DNA of 64,000 nt from Hysterangium stoloniferum (taxonomy: Eukaryota > Basidiomycota > Agaricomycetes > Hysterangiales > Hysterangiaceae): assembly GCA_015178975.1 (NCBI GenBank), contig WHVD01000078.1, positions 248,001 to 312,000 of the forward strand. The letters are read 5' to 3'. Shown in pieces: positions 9,770 through 21,482 of this stretch. Below the pieces are notes generated by a model. The model searched no databases and was not told where the DNA came from. It saw nothing but the letters and a program-made list of their open reading frames with translations. Each line of letters starts with the position of its first letter. The first letter of the stretch is position 1. Position numbers and translations under genes: made by a program.

Positions 9770-10770
9770 CACCCATGGATTCCTGCATGGTCCCCCACTG
9801 TAGTACTAACAGGGTGGTACTCTGGTTAACTGCACAGATCAGACGGGATGTGGTGCTTTCAGAGTCCTATGGAGGATGGTCACACTTTATTGAAAATACA
9901 AAATTTTACTGAATAATCCTCATATTTTCTAAGTGAGTCTATTCCTTCTGGCCATGACAACTTATTTTATGAGTTTATATTTAATTACCTGAAATTTCAT
10001 CTTTAAAATATGCATGCCTTTTTAATATACACACAAATGACATAGTTACACAAGATTATTTGGGTTATGACTTAATCTTTGGGTTATGATGTATTCTCTT
10101 GTATACAAGCAAACTTTCAAATATATTTCATATAATTTAAATTTAGTTGGTTTAGAGAGTTAACCAGAACTATCTGGGGTACCAATCCCCATTGTGCAAT
10201 TTATTCCAAAAGAATAATCTACAGATGATTGTTTGACTAAATTTTGTCAGATATAGGATAAATATTAATATTTTTGCATTCTTCAGAATAATACCTAATC
10301 AACTGAATTTGATTAAATATTAATTTTACAACAAACAATATAAATATATATACTTTAGTGGATAAATAATTTTTAAAGTTTTGGGTTATCCTCCTATGGC
10401 CTCAGACATCAACCCTCTTGGCCTGCACCCTATATGGGGAATGAATTATATAATAAAATACACCTTAGGCCCCCACCACAGAAGGCCTTTTTTTTTTTTG
10501 CTGGGGGGGCCTGCGGCCCCCCCCCAAGACCCCCCTGCTGGCCCTGCCCCACCCCCCACCTCAAGAAGAGAAAAAGTATTTCCCCCTCACATGCTCCCCT
10601 CCAGACAGCCCCAAGTCAAATTGACTGGCCCTAAAGTGTGGAGCATGAAAAGAAGAAAAGAATGTTCATCCATAGTCAAACAAATCTGTAGAACAAGGGC
10701 TAAACCTTAGCAGATCATAGCAACAAGGCTACTCTACTGCTTACAGTACCCCATTCCCATTCAAGTCATC
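9770..10770. other. AT-rich non-coding stretch with homopolymer tracts
   Basis: A/T-rich sequence has no credible ORF until about 10,380. GGTTAACT occurs inverted near 9825 and 10,160 and may mark the edges of a small decayed element. At 10,488-10,570 a T run, a G run and several C runs follow each other. The predicted ORFs there are composition artefacts. Confidence 0.5.
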
Positions 10771-11165
10771 TGTGTTATGACCAGAAATCCTACTGGACTC
10801 CAGGCACTAACTTATATGCACCCGCACCCTATACACACCAATTATCAGTTTACTGGAAAACCCGCTGGACTCTGTACATCAGACCTGTCCATGCTTGACC
10901 TTCATTACTTCATGTATCAGTCACTGGAATACCCACTGGACTCCACTCCTGTCTATCTCCAACCCTGTCCCACACACCAGTTACTGGACCCCACTTGGAA
11001 AACCTGACAGCTCTCTAACTGAGCCCCATTCCCATTATGGTCAAACAACCTGTCATGATTTGGACTCCACTCCCACCCCATTCCCATTATGGTTTTACGA
11101 CCTGTCACAATTCGGACTCTGCTCCATTCTGTTCCATTCCTAACACCAAGTTTGGTGTTTATTTA

Positions 11166-11990
11166 TGTTAGGATACACACACAGGGCAGGTCTCCGGAGA
11201 AACCCGCGAGATATCCGGTAGGACTTGGCTTCAGCTTATAGGCTGCGCCCTCACTATGTAGATCATGTTGTCCAATTTCAAACAGGCAGATGGGAATCCT
11301 GGGGAGTCTGGGCAGGGTTCGTGAGTCGTGGGTCGTAGGTCAGAGGTCGTGGGTCGTGAGTCGAGATAGTTGAGAGAGATAGATGCGCCAGAGCCCGTGG
11401 GCTCCAACTAGTGCAAGCGGTGTGAATCAAGTAAGGTTTTTTAGAGTGGAAAATGTTATTAGATTACTAGGGGGAATCTAAGCTAATTTTCTGACTGGAT
11501 TGTATGTACAACATCTGCCAGTTTATATAGACCATGGAGTGAATGACATACCAAATCCAGTAATGATGAAACGAAACTAACAAAACATAAAACGGGAATA
11601 ATAAACACCAAATTGGTGTTAGGAACGGGACGGAACGGAGTGGAGTCTGAATCATGATAAAGCATAACCCATAATGGGAAATGGAGCGGGAGCAGAGTCC
11701 TAAATCATGACAGGTCATTTGACTAAAATGGGAATGGGGCTCGATTAGAGTGGTGACGGGATTCTGAGCAGGGTCCGGTGACTGATGCGTGGGACGAAGA
11801 CGGACATAGACAGAGACGGAGTCCGGGGGAAGTCCAGTGACTGATACGTGTCATAATGAGGTCGAATGTAACAAGTCTTGATGTAATGGAGTCCGGGTGG
11901 GAAATTCTATAAACAGACATTTGGGGCGTGTAGGGTGTGATGGTGTACAGGTTAGTGCCTGGAGTCCAGCGGGATTGTCTGGTCGTAACA
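11166..11990 (-). mobile_element. Solo LTR, inverted, with ATTTA target duplication
   Basis: It starts TGTTAGGATAC and ends GGTCGTAACA on the plus strand, so the LTR reads on the minus strand. Flanks are ATTTA at 11,161-11,165 and 11,991-11,995. It is close in sequence to the LTR at 3381-4204, and many differences are CpG transitions. An unoccupied version of the target, with a single ATTTA between GGTGTTT and TCTCATTTC, is preserved in the inverted LTR stub near 15.7 kb. That confirms both ends. Confidence 0.95.
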
Positions 11991-12324
11991 ATTTATCTCA
12001 TTTCATGTTTGCTAGTTTAGTTTTCATTATTACTGGATTTGGTATCTTATTCATTCCACAGTCTATATAGTCTGGCAGATGTTGTACATACAATCCAGTC
12101 AGAAAATCAGCTTAGATTCCCCCCAGTAATCTCAAGTACATTTTCCACTCTAATCTCCTCTTTGAAACACACCACTTGACCTCGTCGGAGCCTGTGGACT
12201 CCAACCCATCTATCACTCGACCTCTGACCTATTTATCTCGACTCCCCAACCTCTCAACCAATGAACCCCTCCTGGACTCTCTGGGATTCCCGTCCACCCA
12301 TTTGAAATTGGACAAGATGATCTC

Positions 12325-14118
12325 TGTTATGTATTTTTAAAGGTTTTTCTATTTTTCGCAATTTCCCCAAAACAAGATTCTTAACAAAGGCTCTAAAAAT
12401 GTACTTATATCGCTATGGTAAAATTGTACAGTATTCCTTTGAATTATCTCGAAATTATGCAAATTATTTTGTATTTTTATCTAAAAAACTGAGTACACTG
12501 TAAGGGCGTCTCTCTTAGACTGCACTAACTCGCACTATGACTGAGTTGGGGTCCTAGCAGAGGAAATCCGAAGTGAGTTTATACCTGTCTAATTATATAC
12601 ATGTAGAATACAATACTACTTACCTAGCAGAGGAAATCCGAAGAGAAAAGTCTAAGGAATCCTCGGCTAGCAGGTGACTAACTAAAGGTGCAGCTGAGTT
12701 TGAAAATGTGATAACAACAAGGTGCCCCTCTCAGTCTTTACATATGAACTATATTAAGGAGAGTCAGAGAAAATGGAAAACTTAAGATTGTCCCCTGACA
12801 TACACTATGAAATTTCTACTTTTATTCTTTTTTAACTATATATCTTCAAACCGGCCACCTGGCACTTATTACACAATGTGCAGGAATATTCGTCACAACA
12901 AGTGACCATCGTCACAGGGGCGTGCGACAGTCACAAGGGCGCACGACAGTCACAAAAGGTGTGCAACAGTCACAAAAGGTGTGTGACAGTCACAAAAGGT
13001 GCGCAACAGTCACAAAAGGTGCGCAACAGTCACAAAAGGTGTGCAACAGTCACAAGACACGATGGGTGTCACACGTGCACTAGCACGGGGATATTATGTC
13101 ATATATTATGTTATCATATATGCTACAATAGAGAATGGCTAAAACATTCCAAGTAAAATAGCTAAAATAGGATAGAAATAAAGTTCAATATGTCTCTAAA
13201 TGTCTCAGATCTCAGTGTATATAAGGAGCTCTGCTCCAGCCATGAAGTACAACCAATTTTATCAACCCATTTACACCACATCTGTGTGTCACTGCAGCAA
13301 GCAGTCTACTCCATCCCAATCTGGGCAGTTGGACATCTAATTCCACCTCTATCAGAGCTGTTGGAAACCCTTCCACCTCTATCAGAGTTGTTGGCCCAAG
13401 TAGTTCACCTTGTCACCTCAATCTGAGTTGTTGACTTATTTGTTCCCCCTTGCCACCTCTTAATTGAGTAGCTGGCTTTATTACTTTTCTGACTTCTATT
13501 TAAGTTGTTGGAATCAGTTGCCACAGTTGTTGGCTATCAACCAAGTAATAAATAAATTGTTTGTTTTATTGTTTGAAATTAGAATATAATTCTAATTTCT
13601 CCTGGTTTGGCTTATAGTTAAATACTGAGAATATTCTTTCAGAATCATTAAGACTACATTAAAATCCTGATAAGTTAGTATCACAGTAGATCCAGTAGAT
13701 TAATTTAAATAAAGTATATATTGTCAAATATTGTTTTATTCTATAATTGATCTTTTGACCTGTTTATTAATATTTTTACTGTTTGATAAATAGTATAAAA
13801 TATATATAAACTAGCTAGAATCAAAGTTGAATCTAGTTTTGGAATCAGTAAATTGTTATTCATATTTTAGTGGTTGTTTTCACAGAAAAAGAACAAGCTT
13901 ACATAAGCAGCTCTCAAAAACCTTCTTTGTGAAGTAGGGTGCATATATTCAAGTAAACTCTTGACTTCAGAGGTTCTAAGTCTATTTAGGCTGCCACTGA
14001 TTAATATCAAATACTTAAATTATTTTACCTTGTAGTGAATTGAGTATTTGCACACTTTGATAGAGCATTGGACTCCTTTTTCCAGAAAATAATATTAAAA
14101 TAAGGCTAATACATTACA
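12325..14118 (+). mobile_element. 1.8-kb LTR-like insertion with ATCTC target duplication
   Basis: It begins TGTTATGT and ends ACATTACA, with ATCTC directly repeated at 12,320-12,324 and 14,119-14,123. It splits an older LTR exactly where the intact LTR reads through. It contains no retrotransposon protein, a 20-bp tandem array, a TATA-like GTATATAAGGAGCTC near 13,217, and a long A/T-rich second half. The best reading is a solo LTR of a second, long-LTR family. A non-autonomous LTR element is possible. Strand is assigned from the TATA-like box only. Confidence 0.8.
12922..13055. repeat. 20-bp tandem repeat, about 6-7 copies
   Basis: The unit GTGCAACAGTCACAAAAGGT shows variants GTGCGACAG, GTGTGACAG and GCGCAACAG. 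The variants differ mainly at CpG/TpG positions. It lies in the presumed U3 part of the 1.8-kb LTR-like element, upstream of its TATA-like box. Confidence 0.93.
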
Positions 14119-14254
14119 ATCTCGCGAAGGTGCAGCCTATAAGCTGAAGCCAAGTCCTACCGGCTTTCCCATGGGCTTCTCTAGAAACCCTCCAATAAGC
14201 TCCATGCATGACTCTTAACAGTATTTTCTGACTAGGACTCACAGATTGTTCAAT

Positions 14255-15634
14255 ATGCCACCAAGAAGAAAAGCACATGTACAAGAATCATTACCTGGAC
14301 CGTCGACTCTTCATTCTCCACTTACTTTGTATACCAGCCAGACACTCACAAACCAGCCAGACACTCACAAACCAGCCAGACACTCACAAACCAGCCAGAC
14401 ACTCACAAACCAGCCAGACACTCACAAACCAGCCAGACACTCACAAACCAGCCAGACACTCACAAACCAGCCAGACACTCACAAACCAGCCAGACACTCA
14501 CAAACCAGCCAGACACTCACAAACCAGCCAGACACTCACAAACCAGCCAGACACTCACAAACCAGCCAGACACTCACAAACCAGCCAGACACTCACAAAC
14601 CAGCCAGACACTCACAAACCAGCCAGACACTCACAAACCAGCCAGACACTCACAAACCAGCCAGACACTCACAAACCAGCCAGACACTCACAAACCAGCC
14701 AGACACTCACAAACCAGCCAGACACCACAGAAGAAACCTGTATCAAAGAAGTCCCAGAAAACCCAGATGAATCTGAGAACGAGGACAAGTCTGTGGCCCC
14801 TGACAAGGGCAAAGGTGTCAAAAATCTCCCATCTAACGATCAACTGCCACTTTCAGACCCTACCTCTGAGTTGTTAGTAATCACTCTAGAGAGATTGATG
14901 AATCACATGCTTGGAGAAGGCAGTAAAAAGGATCTAGAACCTCTGTGGTCAAAAGTCAATGCTCCAGAACCCTTCATGGGTTCCAACCCAACAAACTTTC
15001 CACTTTTCTCATGCAATGTCACTTCAATTTCCACGATTGATCTGTTGCATTCTCCATGGACTCCCAAAAAGTCAACTATGCACTTTCATACCTCTTGGGA
15101 TCCATGTTGAAATGGTTCGAACTGGCTTTTAGCGGACTTTCCGAGGAAGAGCCACTTTAGCTCGAAGATTGGGATGCTTTTGTTATGGAGCTAGAAACCA
15201 ACTTTGGCCCGTATGACCCAACCGGAGAAGCTGAGAATAGTCTCACTAATCTTTGCATGAAGGACACCCAGCACATCATGGACTATATTGTCCAATTCAA
15301 CAATCTTGCAGCTCATTGTCAGTGGGGCGATCCCACTCTCTGTCACCAATTCTATGCTGGTCTGCCATCCTACCTTAAAGATGAAGTCTCAAAAGGAGAA
15401 GATGGCAAGCCAAAAACACTGTCCTGTATGTACCTCAAGGCTCAAAATGTGGATGCATGCTATTGGGAATGTTGTGCAGAAGTTGCCCATGAGACCTCCG
15501 TAGACAAAGTCAACAAGTCCACAGCCAATAAAACCAACAACAATACTTCATCCACCAGCAACCAAAACTCCACACAATCCAATAAGAAGAATGATAAAAA
15601 GTCTTCTAACAACAACATCTACCAGACTATATAG
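14255..15634 (+). pseudogene. Gypsy retrotransposon gag, decayed and truncated
   Basis: It opens 34 bases after the LTR with MPPRRKAHVQESLPGPSTLH, then runs into a 19-bp array that shifts frame. After the array come KVNAPEPFMGSNPTNF, a frameshift, QKVNYALSYLLGSMLKWFE, LEDWDAFVMELETNFGPYDP, YIVQFNNLAAHCQWGD, HQFYAGLPSYLKDEV and a Ser/Asn/Lys-rich tail. This is the capsid-like gag of Agaricomycete Ty3/Gypsy elements. An in-frame TGA precedes SVAFSMDSQ. The sequence stops before any nucleocapsid knuckle, protease or RT, where an inverted LTR stub begins. Confidence 0.9.
14333..14725. repeat. 19-bp minisatellite, about 20 copies
   Basis: The unit CAGCCAGACACTCACAAAC repeats nearly perfectly. Since 19 is not a multiple of three, each reading frame cycles through a 19-residue period (TSQTLTNQPDTHKPARHSQ), and all three frames stay open. 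Copy-number change would shift the gag frame. The array lies close to the gag start codon. Confidence 0.97.
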
Positions 15635-16094
15635 ACTGTGGAATGAATAATATACCAAATCCAGTAATAATGAAAACTAAACTAGCAAACATGAAATGAG
15701 ATAAATAAACACCAAACTTGGTGTTAGGAATGGAACAGAATAGAGTGAAGTCCAAATTGTGACAGGTCATAAAACCATAATAGGAATGGGGTGGAAGTGG
15801 AGTCCAAATCATGACAGGTCATTTGACCATAATGGGAATGGGGCTCAGTTAAAGAGCTGTCAGATTTTCTGAGTGAGGTCTGGTGACTGGTGCATGAGAC
15901 AGGGTCAGAGATAGACAGGAGCAGAGTCCGGGGGGTATTCTGGTGACTGATACATGAAGTAATGAAGGTCGAGCATGGACAGGTCTGACGTACAGAGTCC
16001 AGCAGGTTTTTTGGTAAACTGATAATTAGTGCATGTAGGGTGTGGGTCCATATAAGTTAGTGCCCAGAGTCCGGCAGGTTTTCCGGTCATAACA
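15627..16094 (-). mobile_element. Inverted, truncated LTR stub
   Basis: This is the reverse complement of the 5' half of the old LTR. It runs from a TATA-like box (plus-strand CTATATAGACTGTGG) to the LTR terminus, where the plus strand reads GGTCATAACA. It contains the uninterrupted form of the site that received the ATTTA-flanked insertion elsewhere. Its inner edge merges with gag sequence through a shared ACAACATCTNCCAG stretch. Its outer end marks the change to CpG-normal gene DNA. Confidence 0.88.
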
Positions 16095-16199
16095 GTACCC
16101 TCCCTAGCTATCTGATTCAATAATACAAAACCCCCAAGATTGTCTTCATCTATCTCAAGAAGACAAGGCCATCAAGGTTTCTCCCTGTGCCATCTGTAT

Positions 16200-16480
16200 A
16201 ATCGTTGATGCTACATAACAGCTCCTAGGTTATTTGTCAACTCGTCAACAGAAGAGGCTAATCCCGCAATGGAAGGTTGATTTGAGTCTAGGAGCATGTG
16301 CAACGGCCACCCCATGAAATGAAAATAGTTTGACGAGTCAGATATGCAACATTTCCTAGTAAAGTTCATACCAATTACCGCGGCGGCACGCCCAAAGAGC
16401 ACTTCCGAATCGAAATAGGATCAGTCTTTGCGGTAATGAGTTGATTCCCCCACCAACCCAAGGTTAGCGTCCTGGAGGCT
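16200..16480 (-). pseudogene. Decayed Argonaute PIWI fragment
   Basis: Minus-strand frames read GGGINSLPQRL, LFGRAAAVIGMNFTR and QPSIAGLASSVDELTNNLGA. These align by pattern with the PIWI-domain start of the neighbouring Argonaute (LGGINSIPAKN, MIIG/GADVSH, RPSVTGLVSSVDQYFSRY). Frame breaks, the missing catalytic Asp (NFTR where DVSH is expected) and a stop after GAVM show decay. Upstream minus-strand sequence to about 16,815 (SPEVAQFVGPVDGAW) could be an earlier part of the same relic, but I cannot prove it. It is likely a tandem duplicate or deletion remnant of the intact gene. Confidence 0.6.
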
Positions 16481-16499
16481 GGAGCCTCGTTAAAATATA

Positions 16500-17155
16500 G
16501 CTTAGTAGATCATACTCGCCCTCTTTACAGTTGTATAAATTCAATAATCGAGCCAAAAAGAATTTACGAGAATGAAAGGAAGTGAGTTGTATTGTCGCAG
16601 TTCATGGACCATAATCATGCTGGTAACAGTATGGTGCGAGTAAACAAAAACACTTCTTTCCACCTGGAAGCATGATATCTAGAGTTCCAGGGCCACCGCC
16701 AATACCCCGGTACTCCATGCTCCGTCCACAGGGCCGACAAACTGAGCGACTTCGGGAGAAGGCTTTGAAAATGCGCACCGCACTATATTCTCTGAAAGAA
16801 CGTTGGATGTGCATAGCAAAAATTTCTTCGTACTGCTAATTTGCTGACAAGCCGATTTTTCTAATGTGGCATGGACCTTTCAATTACATAATTATACCTT
16901 CAGCCCAAATTTAGGCTTAAAATTTCCCAATACCATAACCCGTAATACTTCCCATGTATGCTTGATATCAAACCTTCCCCATTACTCGGCTTCCAAACCG
17001 ACCATCTACTGACTCTATTTTGGTTCATCGCTGTAACATTTTTTTTTCCATTACTAACCATCCTTCCGCATTGTAATTGGGAAAAAAGGTGGTTTTCAGA
17101 AGAAAAGAAGTACAACATTCAGACGGGATGAGTCTACAGTCAGCGAAGCGGTTCA
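16500..17155. other. Stretch between Argonaute relic and Argonaute stop codon
   Basis: A 70-codon minus-strand ORF (16,602-16,814) contains GIGGGPGTLDIMLPGGKK, of unknown family. The remaining sequence is stop-rich and probably holds the 3' untranslated region and terminator of the Argonaute gene. Confidence 0.35.
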
Positions 17156-20100
17156 CTACATGAAGTACATGGTATTCCGCATATCTGTAGCAATTCCTTT
17201 GAATGCTTTCTGGTGAGCCTCAAGAGTAGGTTTTCCATCGACGACAGTACCGCCGGCTGATTCCGTTCCGTCATGAATCAGAGTTGAGTGAAACCTCCCG
17301 CGAGCACATACGATCTACAAGCAAAATGAATGAGTTTACGACGAAATACCAAGAGAATTTTGTACATCTGCATCTGGATAAACAAATTTAGGAAGAGATC
17401 TAAAGATATGACTATTGAAGAGCTTACAGTATACGGGAGCAGGGATTGAAACGCTGCGAGTTGCCCTCGCATAAACGTGGCATAGCAAGTAGGAAATTGC
17501 CTGCAAATTGTCTGCGCCTAGATCATTCCCGTCGTCTATGACAGAATAATGACTGGGGCGGGAGGCTGGGAGACTGGATAAAAAAATGTTAATTCTGAGT
17601 GTATTTTTCGACTCACTTCCCAGCAACCCGCCATGGGATTGAAGATAAAAGTCATAGTCAACGGGACTAACAATATCTCGGTCGACAACCATTCCGGGAG
17701 GACAATTTCCACTTCTGTCCCCATCTCTTGCATCTTTAGGAAAGAACCGAACATGATGCTTTTTGCCTACAATGATGAATGTAATAACTGGTGGGGTACC
17801 ACCGAATTGTCTTTCTCTCCAGAGGTTCTGCAGACACTCTTTAAGGATTGTATTAGGCCACTCAGCTAAATGATGGGTGACTTAACATGCTTTTTATTTC
17901 GTTCAACTCGTCCTTCCCAACAGCTTCGAACTGGCCTTCGCTCACGCCATCCCTGCAAGAAATAATAGGTAATGCAGTGTGCACTGCCTCTGTACCACGA
18001 GATGGGCACGCACCTGTAGAAAATGATACGTTGCGGGAGACACGGTTGGCCTTGATACTTCCAGTACTCAAAAAACATCTTCACAGCATTCTGGAGACAA
18101 CAGAGAACATGGATAAACCATCAGAGTAGAGGAATTCATTTACCTCAACCATATCACCCAATTCAGAGATAATTTCCTGCCTTGCAGTTTGTATTTTTGT
18201 CGACGCTACATACCGAGAAAAGTATTGGTCAACGGATGAGACCAAGCCTGTGACCGACGGTCGGTCTGAATCGGGAGCAGCATGGCTCACATCCGCCCCT
18301 GAAATTGAATAAAGGTTGAACCAACTTTCGATCTGAACATGGAGGCTGCAGACCAATTATCATCGTGGGGACTTGAGAAAGCACTTTCATGATCGGAGCA
18401 TTTTTTGCAGGGATTGAGTTGATCCCGCCGAGCTTCGTGTTCAACCTAAAGAAGAGCTTGTTAGAATTCCTTACAAGGATTTATTCAATTCCCTACTTGA
18501 GAGCCAAATTGTTGCAATACTGATTATTACCATTAAGTTTTCCGCCCTTCTGGATATACGAAATCGAGGTAAAATGTTTCATGAATAAAGTATACGGTAG
18601 TTTACCATGCACTGAGTGCGGCATCCACGTTTACAATCTCCCCAACTCTTTACGGCAGTTCGGATGTCAATGGCTGAGTCAGGAAGAATAACGAGAATGA
18701 AACTGGGTCGACCCTCGCAGAACTTCCCCATGGCAGCCTTCGCAGCATCTTCCATGTCCTAGAATATATATCATTAGGTAAAGAAGAGGAAGAATCTTTG
18801 AATACTGAAATCTACCTCATCATACCTCCGGGTCCCAGGCAGAACCTCCGGTGGGCTGTCGGGAAAGGCTACCAAAAAAACTGAACTTTAGACGAGTGAA
18901 ACCTAGATGGAAATGAATTACTAACCCATTCCTACATATGGATGAGTTCAAGTTAAAATACGATTACATAAATGAAGAGCAGGGCTGACCCAATAGCTTG
19001 CATGCTTCAACAAAATTCGCCAGAAATCTCAATACGTCTTGACTACCACGTCTATGCTCATAGTTGACGACGGCCCAGGCCCGGACTTTGGCTGGTTGCC
19101 ATAGTTTTTTTCCGACTACATTCCATGCACCACCTCTAGGTGTCTGAGGGATTTTTGTGTGAGCAGAGCAGAGCAGTAGACTTATTGTGAGGGAAGACGA
19201 ACATCTGGTGCTTGAGACGATCCCCATTGGATTGAAGGTGCATGCAAAACCCTGGCATTCACTGACAGAAGACTCTCATTAATGGTCACGCCCGAGTGCC
19301 TTAGGAAATCCGATTCTCTATATCCAAGTGCCTTAAAAATCCGATGTTAGACTAGCAATCGCAGAAATAATATGACGAGAATTACCGAGGCACTGGACTG
19401 GATAGCTTTAATACGGTCGGCCTATCCCGGAGTATGATATAATCAGAGCATTGCATTCGGGGTGAGAACTAGTAACTCTCACCGGCTTAACGGTCGAGAA
19501 TTTTAGGGCTCGTGCGGCCAAGTCGGATGTCAATGTCCTCTTAAATATCTGACCTGGCTTGACCTAGTCGCCATAAGAATAAAAAAATAATTTTGAATAA
19601 ATATGTTATGTTACCTCCAATACTTCGATCGGAAACACAATGCCTTTCCCGACACTGATACAGATAGCTTTCCCAAGCTGGACATGGTAGCGGTATGCAG
19701 CTTCATAGTATTTCTAGATTGGAATGAGAATAGCACAGCACAGATATTCTGAAAAAAAAAAAGCTCACTGATATAGAAGTATTCTCTCCTGTCTTTTCTT
19801 GCAAGAACATATAGTCATCGGCACCAGTCATGACTATTTCTAAGACTTTCCTCCACCGCGGTCCACCTCGTCGTGGTGGTATCTTGGAGCCAATCAGAAG
19901 GCCTTTCAAAAACTGATCAAGTTTTCTCTGCTGAATTTCCGTTACACGGGAAAGGTCGCGAGCGTTGTTACTCCCGATGAAAGCGAGGACAGTCTCTACA
20001 AGAGAACCACCAACATACCTAAAGTCGTGTCAGCAGAGAATGTCATCAAAGTACTAGTTCTCACATGACGGCAGTGGCGATATCTATGTTAACAATCAAC

Positions 20101-21014
20101 CGCCCTATAGTCGGACGAACACTTCTTTATGAAGTGATACGTTTCTCAGTAAGCTGGGCTATAACCAAAAACACTCTACGCACTGAAAGAGGCCTCGCCA
20201 TAGCTCTAGGCCTTTCCCAAGACCACTCCTGAAGTCTTTGGTGAAAAATGACTTCGAATTAGAGGGGTGCGACCTTATACGATGTTTAAGCTAGCGCCGA
20301 ATCGATGTTCGACTTGAGAAACTTTACTTACATTATAGGCTTCATCCTGACCAAAATGTTGAGCAGGGTAAGGACCGTAAGAGAGCCAGAGCTATGGGAT
20401 CCTTTCCCGTTCAGGACGTCCAGAATGGACCTAAAATGGGCCCAGTTATGGTAAAAGAAAAAGAAAAAAGACAGGATAACACCTACGTTGGATCAATATC
20501 GGTGACCTTGATTATTTTCACTGTAATAGGCTTCAGATTCGGCTGTGGTTGAGATGGAACATTGCCCATGTAAACATTAAATTGAGCGGCATTATTGGAC
20601 AGCTTCAGAAGAAAAGAGGTGAACATATTCTTTTGACCGTCATAGGCAGCGCGAGACGTGAAGATATCGGGAAATTGAGCCATCAATTTGTCATATATCA
20701 GCAGACACCTGTCTCGCTTGGGGATCCTATCGAATCCAGGAAATTCTGTTGCGGTGGGGGTGGGACAAGGAGAACGAGTTGAAGTGAGCAACAAGAACCT
20801 GGGCTAGAAAGAAGAATTTCTCACCAACTGGAGTTAAGACGACAATTGCTGAGCACCGGGGACGTCATGGATATAACCATTATAACAGGGGCTCACCATC
20901 GTAATGGTAGAATTTATTAGCAGGCAAGCTGGTGATCGCGAACGAATTCGTCAAGACGGAGATCTGTGAGCCCTGAGTCCCAGGTTGCAGACCGAGGCGT
21001 GAGCGATTAAGCAT
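17156..21014 (-). CDS. Argonaute protein (RNA silencing)
   Basis: Small-RNA-guided effector and predicted slicer. The start ATG (MLNRSRLGLQPG) opens an N domain with NKFYHYD and AAYDGQKNMF. ArgoL1 follows (SILDVLNGKGSHSSG, to about 20,336). A PAZ region (YEAAYRYHVQLGKAICIS) lies near 19.7 kb, linker and Mid (TPRGGAWNVVGKKLW; NNQYCNNLALKLNTKLGG) near 19.1-18.4 kb, and PIWI last. The catalytic tetrad can be read as Asp in GADVSH, Glu in ARQEIISELGDM, Asp in FYRDGVSEGQF and His in CHVYARATRSVSIPAP. The second Asp codon is completed by splicing at about 18,010. The protein ends RNTMYFM, typical of Argonautes. The gene has many ~50-bp introns and no obvious lesion. It sits 1 kb from a repeat island and beside a decayed PIWI fragment. 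Exon limits in the L1 and PAZ regions are approximate. Confidence 0.93.
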
Positions 21015-21482
21015 TGGTGAAGAAGGAAAAGAGCAGAGCAGAGGAGAAAGTGGAAGAGAATTTTATAGACTCTTGAGGCTATTCTAGCAGTTGGTACATA
21101 GTATTTGTATGATTGCTACCTGGTAGCACACGAGGCCGTAAGGCGGATTAAGTAGTAATCGATATAATATGAGAGTCATAGTCTACGTGCTTCCTACAAT
21201 TTAATGTCGATTGCGAGGTTGTTGGAAGGTTTCAAACGGCTCAAAACGTTGTAGGCGATCGACGCGACGCGTTTTAATCTCATTTATATATTTATGTAAA
21301 TAACCGAGAGTATATACACCAATTGACAATTATTCGTAAGGCAACGCCATCTTGGGAGTCCTCCAGGCAGGAGGTATCGCTTGCACACTCAGATTCTCCT
21401 AGTATTTATATGGAAGTCCCTTATGTAAAAAAAAAAAATCAAATATTCGCACTCCATGGAAGAATACAGTAAATAATAGATG

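Larger units (their letters stand above)
10773..14220 (+). mobile_element. Old Gypsy LTR split into three pieces by two later insertions
   Basis: LTR sequence related to the solo LTR near 3.4 kb starts TGTTATGACC. It is broken at 11,165 by an inverted LTR, resumes at 11,996 (TCTCATTTCATG), is broken again at 12,324 by another element, and resumes at 14,124 (GCGAAGGTGCAGCC, continuing into AAGCTGAAGCCAAGTCC) to end in CTCTTAACA. Joined in this order, the pieces match the full-length LTR at 3381-4204 without missing parts. The copy has lost more CpG than the LTR inserted in it. A gag remnant follows directly, so this was the 5' LTR of a Gypsy element. Confidence 0.9.

Noticed and set aside
10381..10710. 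Pro-rich ORFs near 10.5 kb
   Set aside because: Produced by homopolymer C, G and T tracts.
12922..13055. CRISPR-like array
   Set aside because: Units are contiguous without spacers, as are the other arrays in the window, and the genome is eukaryotic.
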